In this document: piece by piece, positions 34,629 through 45,208 of the stretch
Layout: every line of letters begins with the position of its first letter
How positions within the stretch are numbered: the first letter of the stretch is position 1
NCBI RefSeq assembly: GCF_000204055.1
Contig: NW_006768767.1
Coordinates: forward strand, 3,009,352-3,073,351
DNA length: 64,000 bases
Direction of reading: 5' to 3'
Origin: Melampsora larici-populina 98AG31
Taxonomy: Eukaryota; Basidiomycota; Pucciniomycetes; Pucciniales; Melampsoraceae
Position numbers and translations under genes: made by a program
The notes under the pieces: generated by a model
Seen by the model: the letters and a program-made list of their open reading frames with translations, nothing else
Told to the model about the DNA's origin: nothing
Database searches by the model: none

Positions 34629-35661
34629 CTATCTCCAAAACTTGTCGTTTGGAGTTCTTGATGGCCACATGTTGTTATAAATCGGGAGAGATTTGAGTTC
34701 AGACAATGATGATAACCGATCACCGGGTGATTTGTTCAGCAACTTTGTAATGAGTTCGCGCATATCGTCCGTCAAGAACTTGGGCAGTCTGACATTTGCT
34801 GTCAGAACCGGGTTGCCTTTGCAACTACGATGCAAACCTGCGTGAGGGAAACCTGGTGAGCGCAATGTTAAGGACTGACAGTCATTCCGTAGTCAAACAC
34901 TGACTTTCATGGAATGGTTTGCGATAGGTTATCATGTAATACACGAGAATGCCTAGGGACCACCAGTCCACCGAAGTACCATAGCGGCCGCCCTCAATCA
35001 TCTCTGGGGCTCGGTCTATGGAATCCATCCCGTGTTCACCTTGCGCAGTTCCATCGGCATCGAGCAAGCACAAGGAGTCGAAATCATACAGTTTGATGCG
35101 GTAATCTTTGAAACATAACACTCCGAAATCATCGAGATTGCGGAGTACCGCACCCTTCGACTGAATGTGGTCTAAAGCCGCGGCGATTTGTAACGTATAA
35201 TAAGCGGTTTCGTCTTCGGAAAGGTTCCTCTGAGTTAGAAGGTCCCCTAGAGTGGGGGTGTCTTGATCATATGCAAACACGAAGTCCAAGGTGTTCGAAT
35301 CTTGGTAATGCCCGAGGAAAGCCACCAGCCCTGGATGGTGAAGCTGTTCCACGATACCCAGCCTCGCTTTGACGGTTGGAAAGTGGCTGGTCCCCTCGCA
35401 GTTCCATTTGTAATGACACTTGATAGCCACGATCTGGCCATCGCCCTTCCTTTGCGCCTGGCGAATGGTGCAATTATAACCGAACATGACGCTGATGAGA
35501 CGGCGAAAGTCATTATCCACCAAAGTGTCTTTAGGGAATAAGTCCCAATCGTATGCTTCGCTGTTATGATCCGGTGAGTCTGACGTGATAAGTTTGAGTT
35601 CTTTCGCGTCAGGCTCGCTGGAAGAATCCCGCTCGCCCTCTGGCGTCGTTCGTTTCGGCAT
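34629..35661 (-). CDS. Protein kinase-like protein (predicted pseudokinase), transposon cargo
   Basis: Two exons (34905-35661 and 34629-34837, phase-1 intron with GTCAGT donor and GCAG acceptor) encode 321 residues. Kinase landmarks appear in order: degenerate glycine loop (MFGYNCTIRQAQ), beta-3 lysine in IVAIKCH, alpha-C glutamate in GIVEQLHHP, the catalytic-loop position, DFD in place of DFG (LYDFDSL), an APE motif (RAPEMIEGG), and YGTSVDWWSLGILVYYMITY typical of AGC-like kinases. The C lobe continues in exon 2 (DMRELITKLLNKSPGDRLSS). The catalytic loop reads LRNLDDFGVL where active kinases have HRDLKxxN. His, the catalytic Asp, the Lys and the Asn are all replaced, so phosphotransfer is unlikely. 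It lies within copy 2 just after the transposase and is absent from copy 1. Confidence 0.85.
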
Positions 35662-36307
35662 GATTTGATAGTTAAACGCGTGATGGGGTATGATCTATTC
35701 TCTATTCGTCGCATATGAACAGACGGCGAATAGAGAATATTTTGGCTCCCATAATATCAAAGGGCCTCTTGATATCGTGATTATCACACGCAAGCGATAT
35801 CATGGTTCATACACTGCAGCAATAAGTGATGTATTTCTGATCAACCAAGGCGTCCGCCAATATCGATGTTATAATTTGGCGGAGTCAGCGAATAATAGTT
35901 GGATTACTACAACCAAAGATGATTGGTGACCTTTGGCAGTGTTTACCAAAGGTCATTATTCCTATACCTTCATTTCCCGTTCCAAAGAATTTTTTGATTC
36001 TTTGGATGGTCTGCGACTAAACCGCGAGGTAAGCAGTCACTGCCCAGGCCCATTAGAACCATGACCTGGGTACGAAGGGCCCCTGGGAACATCTGAGATG
36101 TTCAAAAGGTTTTAGATGGCCATATTGCACATTTACTCGGAACTTTTGGACATAGTACAACTCATAGTACGCGAATACAAAACGTAATAGTACGCTAATA
36201 CCAAGAAGTATGGAAAAAGAAACTTATTTAGGACACCCTAACACTCCAAGACAATCCGCACACTCCTTGCTTAACAAACGCCACAGGAAGGACCGGAAGA
36301 TCCGATT
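35662..36307. promoter_or_regulatory. Upstream region of the kinase-like gene inside copy 2
   Basis: A 15-bp stem (ATTCTCTATTCGTCG against CGGCGAATAGAGAAT, 35697-35738) lies 36 bp upstream of the kinase start. The remainder up to the transposase 3' end is without recognisable genes. Its composition is lower in GC than the subterminal zones. Confidence 0.5.
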
Positions 36308-39300
36308 TCAAGGTGAATCCGGTTCCGCCGCTTTACCTTTATTTTTGCAAACAGGGCGTGGGGTGGCCTTCCACTTCGTGATCCCCGTTGAGATGGTTTC
36401 GTTCCATTGGCCAGGCAAGATGTTGGTGACATGTATATCAGATAATTTTCGATGTATTTCCGCTGAGTAGTGGGCCGCGTAATTCAATATGTATGAGTTG
36501 TGAGGCGTGTGTTTGATCGTCGGGACTGAAATCTTTGACTCTTTACGTTCCACCTTCTTGGTTTGGGTTAACGTAACTGAGCATTGGCCACCGGAGCAAT
36601 TGTGCTGCATATTGACCAAACACTCGACTAGCTGACGGGCCGAAAGAAGAGGCGGTTAATTCATTGCACTGGCAGAGTACAATGATATCGATGTGATTGC
36701 TTACCTTGATGTCACATGGAAATGTGCTGTTCAATATCACAAATTCCCGCATGCCGTAGAACGGGACTATTCGCCCCTTGTTGCATTTGGCGAGTACCAG
36801 AATGGATTTCGAGGATGCCTCATTGACAGGCTTCCAGATTGACACCACCTGGCCGATTATTCCATCTCGACTGACCTGGTCCGAGCAAAATCGCCACGCC
36901 CACTCAGAATTCCACCTCTACGACACGAAAGCGGAAGACATACCACGACGAAGTCATCCTTTTCAATCTTATGGCGTGATGGTAAAGTGACGTGATCCAA
37001 TTCTTGCAACCACACTTCCAACGCTAATTGTCTTAAACAATTGGGCAGATCCCCCTGTTTCGACTTCGCTCCTGTTGCCGAAACCGTTTGACCAAATAAC
37101 GTTCGAGGAATGTGATGAGTGACTTGCAAGCATGACGGCCTGCGGTGCGTAGACTCACCGCTGTCCGTGTGCAAGCGAATGTTATCGACCCCCATGTTCA
37201 GGCCCAATGCCTGAGCCAATTCAGGTATTTGAGAGAAAAGGGATTGCACATTCGCCCCCGCTACCACGCGTGCCTGTAGTTCATGATCAAAAAAAGAACC
37301 TCCTGAAAGTAAGATGCGGAGCATCAACGCCGTGAGGAAAGTCGTCGCAATGTCGTGACCAGGGGCTTGCTTGTTTGAATGTATGGAGGCGTCGCGTGTT
37401 TTTCCGTTAAAGGATTCAAATTTTTCGGTGGCCACCAGCGCAGGCGGACCAAACCTTCGGATAGAGTATTTGAGATGTATCAGCATATGAAACTTGGGCT
37501 TATTGACCCACTGAGCCGTGATTTTGATCAGTTGATTCAGGAAGACGTCCACAGCGGTATCCAGCTCCTTCAGATAGGTGTCCACGTCGGAGATCTCAGT
37601 TTGAAAGACGTAGGAGCCCAAGGCGCACAGTGCCGTCCACAGATGTCGCACCTCTTCGTTCACATGCTTGTAGATGACAAACGGGACGGTTTGTAGGACA
37701 GTCCGGAACTCCTTCCCTACCAGGCTTTGAAAGAACTGGATTAACGTGTTCGGCTGGATAGGAGGTATATTCAGCCCTTTTGATTTGAAAGAGCGCCAGC
37801 GCGCCGACATCTTCGCGTGCTTTTGGGCCCCAGCTTTGCCAGGTTTGATGCTCTTCATCGTGTCGCGGTACGGATACTTCACCACGCCCAGGAGAACCAC
37901 GTGAAGGATCTCGACCGGCGTGTCGAGATGCCCGTTGAATCCTGGCAGGAAGGGACCACGTCAGCAGTAGACATGACCGTGCGAAATGATTGAAAACCCA
38001 CCAGCCAGCCTCAGCATTGGGTTGAAGAGTCTATCACCCCATTCGTGTTTGAGGTTGGCGCAAAGCACGTCTACCTGAGCCGCGTTTAGATTATCCTGAG
38101 CTGTCTGAACTAGATGAATGAAGTAATCATTCAGGGTATCTCGCAATCCATATTGGCGTGCCAAGTCGTCCACCGCTTTCTTGCTGTTACGCCTTTGAGC
38201 TGTTCGCCAAATTTCGCGAGTACGTGCACGTGTGACATTCCAATCACGAAGGGCTAAAGCGGCCTGTCGAACTGGGCTGGTCAACGTCTACCTTTTTGAA
38301 CGTGAAATAAGTCAACATGGAAGGCCACTCACCTTTTCGCCGTGTTGGTCCAGACCCAAAAAATCCCGCACAAAACCTTCGGATTGTTTTTCCACCTGAC
38401 GATCCACTTTGAGGTCACAGAGGCGGCACGGAGTTAGCGTGTTTGCCGGGTTGGTGGTGTTGCATATCTCGGCATGCATGGGAGAGTCTCCAAGGTGGCA
38501 AAGGACGACAGCCATTGCGCAGACGTCTTCGCCAAGAGAGTGATCGAAAGCTGTAAAACCTTGGAGGCCCAAAACACTGTTGGGCAGAGTCAATAAAGGT
38601 CTACTCGGGTGAGTGGAGCAGGCCAGATCCCTTACTTGATATCGTCTACGACCTGGTCGAACAATTCCAGGGCCGAAGCGCAATTGGTCATGGCCAGGAA
38701 ATGAGTGTTATACTCTTGGTTTGACCAATTGGGTGGCAAACCAGAGAGGGTGAAATAGATACTCATGTGCTTGTTGTATTTTTTCGAGACGTTTCCTGAA
38801 GTATCGTCGGAGTATAAAGTGAGGGGTACATGTCGTATTATTTTGCCATTGGCTTTGATCCTCCAAGGATTGACCATCGGCACCGTTTCGATTCCCCCAG
38901 ACGTATGCTCTAGATAGAAAAGGAAGATTTTAGCCAGTGTAGAACTTTGCCACTCTGACTGTGATCACTCACGATACATATGATTGCCACATAGATCCCT
39001 CAGGCGTTCAGTGTTGTCCAATCTGACATCTTCTAATAATCTCCAGAAAGTGTTGACGTTGATACTTAAAAGGTCAGATGAATTGAAAGCGGGTTCGCCA
39101 TCAATGAAGATGTTGAAGCCTGACTGAAACTGTTGAGCCGGTTCGACAACAGCCCGGAGACACTTCGCCATGATGTCTTCTGCCTGCTTATAAAAAAAAA
39201 TCGGCACCACCAATTGACCTGATACCACCTGGACCGGCTCGTATATATAATAGTGGATGCTTTTAGAAACCACCATTTGCACCCGGAGTTCTGGTGGGTA

Positions 39301-40320
39301 GAGCTCCCGCCATTTTTGGGACTGGGATAGACGGTTGATGGGCGTGTTAACAGGAAGCTCCGGTAGGAAGACAAGATTTTGGCTGACAATTGGATTAGCT
39401 AGCTCCTACAATCGCAAGCACATTTCATATTAGTCCTGGTGTGTAAAGAAAGAACAATCAATGTCTTAATGAAAGAACAATCCACGTCTTACGCTTTGTA
39501 TGATAGTCTTCACCTTCAGACCAAACAGAGGGTGACCTGCAGCGCTTTCACGCGCGGTGATTTCGAGTCCCATTTTCTTGTTTAGTCGGTTGCTTAACCC
39601 ACGCAGGGATCCCCAGGCAGGCAAGTTCACATCGCATACTCGTAATATTGACCGGATTCGCTGGTATTGGAGGCGGGATAGAAGGCTTCGCGTTGAACCA
39701 ATGATGAGCAAGGCAATTATTTGCTGTGTGATGATAGGAAGAAACGGATGTCAAGACCAAGCTGATGTGATTTTGAAAGGGCAAGTTGGCTCACCTCTTT
39801 GGACTTGAACGGGTACCACCCATTTGTATCAGGGCTGTCATCGTCGTCAAAGGCGTCGTCTAGGTCCATTTCGTTGGGTAACATGTCCTCATCGTCGTCT
39901 TCAGGGCTTACCCCAACGTGCTCCATGGCTTCTAACGCTTGGCGGAGCTGAAGGACATCCAGAGCGTGGTCAGAGTCTCCAGTGCTGGAAGCATCATCGT
40001 CCAATCGGCCGTTGGGGTCCAGGTTCCGTAGATAAGAGAGCGGAGTGAGGGGTGATTCAGGTGATTCCGCCGGGGGGGTGTCAGATTGATGTTGTGTGTA
40101 TTGAGCCAAGTCGAGGGTGGGAGTTTCTCTCGGGCTATCCTCTTGTGTTGCTCGGATGGCCTGGAGCATCACTTCATCGGCCGCCTCACGCTCAAGCAAA
40201 CATTGAACAGATTGTCGATGTGCAGGCGTGCGAAGGTGACTTTGGTAATCGCTAAGGGTACGGCTATTGCATGCTGAACATCGAAGTTGTGGGTCTGCTG
40301 GGTCATCGGAATGCAAAATT
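36308..40320 (-). CDS. Tnp2-like transposase of copy 2
   Basis: Same protein family and order as in copy 1. It has an N-terminal C2H2-like finger (RCSACNSRTLSDYQSHL...H), an acidic linker ending NGWYPFKSKE, IIGSTRSLLSRLQYQRIRSI, a domain with YSDDTSGNVSKKYNKHMSI, GDSPMHAEICNTTNPANTLT, LHVVLLGVVKYPYRDTMKS, WVNKPKFHMLIHLKYS, ATEKFESFN, and a Cys/His tail (NMQHNCSGGQCS) with a basic end. The largest exon (36857-37900) is open for over 340 residues across both sites where copy 1 has stops. The 5' end is unclear: the frame at 40316 opens without ATG and holds a 20-bp direct duplication, so an upstream exon must exist or the N terminus is damaged. Exon edges follow GT-AG but were not all fixed. Confidence 0.7.
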
Positions 40321-40822
40321 ATATCTGCTGGGTCATCGGAATGGGATTAGGAAAAGCAAATACATCATTGAGTGAGTTATGCAAAATAACTCACATTCTG
40401 GTATCGACAGTTGGCTCGGGGGTTCGGCCATTGAGACGTGTGGATGCGTACTGATTGGCTTGGACTTGATGGAGTGGTATGATAACGGGTGAGTTGCGGT
40501 GATGTGTTGAAATCGTGTGATGCGGTGAAAGGCGTCCAAGTAAGTGCTCGGGCGGTCTAAACCTGGATGACGTCCGTCTCTTGGTGGTTTGTGATCGCCG
40601 TCAGGCGGCCTGAGTTTGGGCGATCTGTAGGCGGTGTATGGCGGGAAGGAGACCACTTTGGGCGGCCAACATATGACCTATGTGGTGTTGGTATTTGGGC
40701 CGCCTGAAATTTGCATGGATAGTCGGGGGGCCGCCTACTTATGGCCCGAGGCCGGGGCCTCGGCCTTTTTAAGACTCCGACGGTCTTGGGGCGTTTTTCT
40801 GACACCGAACCTATCCGTGGTG
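40321..40822. repeat. 5' subterminal region of copy 2
   Basis: GC-rich with repeated GGCGGCC, GGGCCGCC and GGCCGCC motifs (about 40600-40740) and an inner palindrome GAGGCCGGGGCCTC near 40749-40762. Ends in the terminal inverted repeat at 40822. It also acts as the leader of the transposase gene. Confidence 0.55.
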
Positions 40823-41044
40823 TATGCATCCAATCTCGCTCCCAGTCACATCTATTACTTTTGCTAAAAAGGAAGCCCGGGTTGAAATAAAATAAAAACA
40901 AATGTAGCCCAGAATTTCGCCGCAGTCACTGCGGTGGGTGTGGAAGCTGAGCATCCGCAGTCCAGATGATCCTCTTGGGTGGGTTACTACTGTCCACATA
41001 TTCACGAATCCATCCTACCTAATCTTTTTCAGCACTCTTGAAAT

Positions 41045-42725
41045 ATGAAATCAAAGCACCAGCACGTCAACCCAATCTTTCTTGATTATTCTTCCCCATC
41101 CAATCCATTGGTCAATGAAGGTGTCAATGTTGATTCCCCGGAATCTGATACTGCTCAGGTGATGTTTTCAAGCTATTCACCTATTGTGTATATTATCCAA
41201 TATACTCACCTTTGTCTATTCCACATCTTACAGAGCCCTCAACCAAGTATCAACAATGAACAAGACAATCAAGACGACACCGAATATACCTTCAACTTTG
41301 ACTGTGAATTTTGGGTTCCTTGCAAGACGGTCAAGTCAGGGTTTTCACAGATCTCTTGCTCTGACTGTGTGGTTCCTTGGAGGGCGGATCAATTTGATTT
41401 GGAGAAACTCAAAGCAAAGTGTGCTGAATTTGCCAAGGACGATAAGCAGTCACTTGAAAGATTGATCAAGCTTTCATCAAACAGCAAGAAGAATCCTGGT
41501 GTGTGGACTTGGTATATCAAATCACATCCTGATTTCCCAAAGACTTTGAAGGCTCGAAAGCAGTTAAGCGAAGCCAAGGTCCAACAATGGGTTGAAGAAG
41601 GCAATGCTGTGTTTCCCGGTCGGGAGTCTAGGATCACCTATGTTGCACCTCATCCAAACAAGGTCAAAGCTCAAGCTGAAAAAGTGAGTCCGTCCCATCT
41701 GATCAAGCCAGGTGATCACCACATGTCTCATTTGTTTTTGAATTTCTTCAGGCTGCTCGCACTGAGAAAATTGCTGCTTCAGCTGAGCGCATGCACAAGC
41801 TTCAGGTGAAAAAAGGAATTGATAGGGATTTGTTTGACACCAAAGAGGTGAGATTGTCTGTCTTCTAACCCTTGTCATCAAACTGGACTGATGTCTTTTT
41901 ATATGATCTCCAACCCAAGTCCGAACGTGGATCAGACGACACACAACAAACCGCTGGCGATCGGGAGAACCAGTTTGCAAGTGACCTTCTTGACCACCAC
42001 AAGATGGATGGCCGCTACCACAAAAGGTGTCCGATTGTGACAGATCCAACCGATTCGACTCGTTACTTTGTTTTGACGCTTGAAAAAGCAGAAGACTGGG
42101 CTAAGCTACGAGTGAGCCCAACACCATTGTTTATTATCTATGTAAGCTGACGTTTAGGTGTTTCATTGGCCAGCACAAAGATGAGGTTGACATAGATACT
42201 CCTCCCGCCCATTTCAAATACGACCTCAGCAAGAAAGCCAAAAACGAAACTCTCACTTCATCGAGTGAAACTCCTGATGTTAACAGCTTCACCCCTGCCG
42301 CTATAACTCAACTCGTGGTCGGACTCGCAGGGGCCATCGGGGAAGCAGTACGATCACCTCAAAAGCAACCAGCTGGCGATGTCGAACCACCAATTACCCC
42401 ATGCACTCCTCGTAAACGAAAGAATACACCTGAAGATTCTACTCATGTGTCGTCATCACCTCCTTTTGCATATGATCCCTTTGCTGAAAATGGAACATAA
42501 GGATTCCTCAAGTTCTGCACATTACCAGATGACAGAAAGCAGCACCTTCGCAAGATCTTAAAAGATGCAGAAATTACCGACCATAGAATGATCACAGAGA
42601 CACACTTATCTCGAGAAGATCTAGCTCAACAGGGATTGTCTAAGGCTTCAATAACTATGCTGTATGGAGATGCTCATAAGCATATAAGTAATATGAAGCG
42701 TGAAAGAAGGGCTGCTCCAAAATGA
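41045..42725 (+). CDS. Cargo protein of the Tc1-type element, with an in-frame stop
   Basis: Exons 41045-41158 (or unspliced), 41234-41683, 41752-41847, 41920-42111 and 42174-42500 join in phase and end at a TAA (42498-42500) after FAENGT. The first possible intron (41159-41233) is 75 bp and open, so it may be retained. After the TAA the same frame stays open for 74 codons to a TGA at 42723-42725. It reads a compact helical segment (GFLKFCTLPDDRKQHLRKIL...LSREDLAQQGLSKASITML) like a SAM-like domain. Upstream the protein has a Trp/Cys-containing N-terminal part (FDCEFWVPCKTV, NPGVWTWYIKSHPDFPKT), a helical Lys/Ala segment and a Ser/Pro-rich linker (TPCTPRKRKNTPEDS). I do not recognise a characterised family. 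Confidence 0.65.
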
Positions 42726-43978
42726 AGGCGAACTTCAATTTTTTAACTGCTCGCTCTATTCCGCTCGGAAATCCAGGCAAAAACATTTGTTAACTGATCG
42801 CTCTATGCTGCCTTATGCGGATTTTAACCCCCCATCATTGTTATCAGTGGGTATATCAAATTTAAACTTTGAAAAGAAATACAATCATGATGTTTATTAA
42901 GAATTATGGTACTGTGCCCCTTCCATACAAAGTAAGGTCAGTTTGCATGATCGAGCTTCAAACTAAGCTCGAGATTTTTGAAGACACAGATCGCCCCCCT
43001 GGCGTAGAAATGGAGTGTCTTTTGTCTAGAGTAAGATCGAGCTAACACTTTAGCTCGATCCTGGTCGATCTGATCCCCTCCCAAAGCCCAGTAGCCTCAG
43101 ATGATCGAGCGTCAGATTAAGCCGGATCTCGATGAATTGGAGACATGGAGATTCGCTCTGGGTTTGACACAATGTGTCTTTTGTTTGTCCCAGGATCGAG
43201 GGAACTTTTTAGCTCAATCTTATCTTTCTTACATCACACTCAACAAAACAAGGAAGTGTGTTTTTAGACCATTTGAATCTCCTAGGATCGATCGATTTAA
43301 GAGTGACATGGTGCTCGTGGCCCATTTGATCATCTCAAGATCCACCTAATCTTGTCTCTTATGTATATTCGGGCTCAGCCGAAACAGAGAACAGTTCATC
43401 TTAGATTTCAATCGATCGTCTCCTCCAGAAGACCATCATCCTTCTATTACAAGAATTATAAATAAAACTAAATCTACCCATTGGATCTATCTAATTCCGT
43501 TCAGTAGTTTCTTGAATTAAATGATGATTGATAATGAAAAACTGATTTGATCTAGATCTATCAAATGAATCAATCTGATTTGGTTTGATATGTAGTTTCT
43601 TGTTTTGAATGATGATTTGATAATGAAGGATTGATTATTCATCCATTGAATCAATCTGATTTGGTTCTATAGTTTCTTGTATTGAATGATGATTTGAAAC
43701 TGAATATCCGATTTGATTTGATTTGATAAGTTGAGGATTTGAAGACTTTGGGTGGACTCGATTTGATTGGGAGATGTAGAAGAGATGTAATCTTCAACTT
43801 GTTGGTCTGATGCTGATCGATTTGAAGTTTAGTTGCACCGAAGACGCTTGAGAACGAATCGCTCGAAGAAAAGATTGATAAGATTGATTTTGATGATTTG
43901 AAAGAAATTGAATAGATGAGCCAAGAAACTCAAAAACTACAGATAGGATAATGCAAATACCTCATTGGCCGAAATCAG
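42726..43978. other. Non-coding interior of the Tc1-type element with repeats
   Basis: No gene. Contains two diverged direct repeats of about 120 bp (about 42953-43075 and 43100-43225, both beginning GATCGAGC), a perfect stem-loop at 43036-43061 (GATCGAGCTAA, 4-nt loop), and three degenerate copies of a 78-89 bp unit containing TAGTTTCTTG (about 43504-43740). The two genes of the element converge on this region, so it should hold both 3' UTRs. Confidence 0.5.
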
Positions 43979-45208
43979 TCATATGTGACCCATTCTACGA
44001 TCGAGGACTTCATCGAATGTGCGATAACCACAATGGTGGTACAACTTAGGTAATAATTTGGGGCCAAATGTCTTATGAGCAGCCCTTCGTATTGGTCCAA
44101 TCGGATTAGTCCTGGTAGCCAGTACTTGTGATCGTCGAAGGTCAAATTTGAAGGCGTTGAATCCAAGTTCAATCGGATTCAACTCAGGACAGTATGGTGG
44201 TAAGTAACGAAGAAGAATACCTAAAGTTGAAATTGTCCCGCTCGAATTAGCGATTTGGAAACACGACAGAGGAAAGATGATGAGATCAGACACACCTTTC
44301 TTACGACAGAGCTCAGCAATTGATCCACCACGATGAATTGAGGCATTGTCCAGTACTAAGACACTATTGTCTGCTGGAAATCGATTCATGCGAGGAAGCT
44401 GTACATTGAAATGATCTCAGTGTGGAGTAATGGGTATTGAAGTAGAGGTACAATGACAAACTAAGCTATACTTCAAAAATTTCTCGAATCGCTTCCGGTT
44501 CACCGGCCCCTCAAGAACTGAAAGAGCCAGCAAGCCATCATAAGTGATGGCTGGAAGGAGTGAATATCGACCTTGATGCATCTTAGGAACCTTGCGAGTA
44601 GTGCGGACTCCAATCTTGCTTCGCTGACGTTTTCGTAGCAGATCCCTCCCACAGACTGCGCTCTCGTCTGCAACCAGTGAGACAACACAGGATTTCAATA
44701 CAAGATTGCGAGAAAATATGAGATGAAAAGTGATATTGGACTGACCTGTAAACACCAAGAAATTGGATGGATAGCCCATCATATCGCGCATCCATTTCAA
44801 CTTTGGCATCAAGGATTTCCGAGTGTTACTGACACAGGCCTTCTTCAAGCTTATCATAAGGCGGCTCTGAAGTTCGAGGTGAACAGTACTTATGGAAGGC
44901 ATCTTCCCATGCACATTGTAAAGCTTTTCTTGAATCTCGTCGAGGAAAAGGGATGGCTGGTCGAGAATCAATTCTTCCATGAATCTACGATCCGTGGCAT
45001 TCAAGTGCTGGCGCCGACCACGGCGTTCGTAGGTGTCGGGATCGCGTATGACTGCACGGGTTAGGTGGTAGAGTTCAATCCATCGGCCAAAGGATCTGCG
45101 AGAAATTTGCTTGTTGAGTCGCTGTCGGATTAAAGATCTTGGAAGTCCTCGAAGACTCCAGCGAACCGCGAGCACTTTGATATCAGCTGAATATTTACAG
45201 AACCCCAT
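43979..45208 (-). CDS. Tc1/IS630-type DD34E transposase
   Basis: Cut-and-paste transposase that moves the surrounding element. Four exons (44746-45208, 44462-44667, 44296-44398, 43979-44220; introns 78, 63 and 75 bp) join in phase to 337 residues, starting MGFCKYSADIKVLAVRWSLR. The N-terminal half has two helix-turn-helix-like segments (LRGLPRSLIRQRLNKQISRR; LILDQPSLFLDEIQEKLYNV) as in IS630/Tc1 proteins. The catalytic triad is visible: D155 in VFTDESAV, D240 in VLVLDNASIH, and E275 in PELNPIEL. The spacing D240-E275 leaves 34 residues, the DD34E signature. No stop or frameshift was seen, so it may be active. The first intron uses a GTCAGT donor. Confidence 0.88.

Larger units (their letters stand above)
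30925..40822 (-). mobile_element. Tnp2/CACTA-like transposon, copy 2, with cargo genes
   Basis: A 9.9-kb element in opposite orientation to copy 1. The left end CACCACGGGTAGGCTCGG (30925) and the right end CCGAACCTATCCGTGGTG (to 40822) are inverted copies. TA lies on each side (30923-30924 and 40823-40824). In element orientation it carries transposase (40320-36308), a kinase-like gene (35661-34629), a gene on the opposite strand (33716-34400) and ORF2 (33423-31633). Subterminal hairpins (30938-30983) and GGCGGCC motifs (about 40600-40740) mirror copy 1. No internal stop was seen in the transposase core, so this copy may be functional. The gap at 31470-31568 lies in its 3' part. Confidence 0.8.

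Noticed and set aside
36857..40316. Transposase of copy 2 as a KDZ-type instead of a Tnp2-type enzyme
   Set aside because: Not excluded. The motifs and subterminal repeats fit Tnp2/CACTA better, but a profile search is needed, so the name is given as Tnp2-like only.
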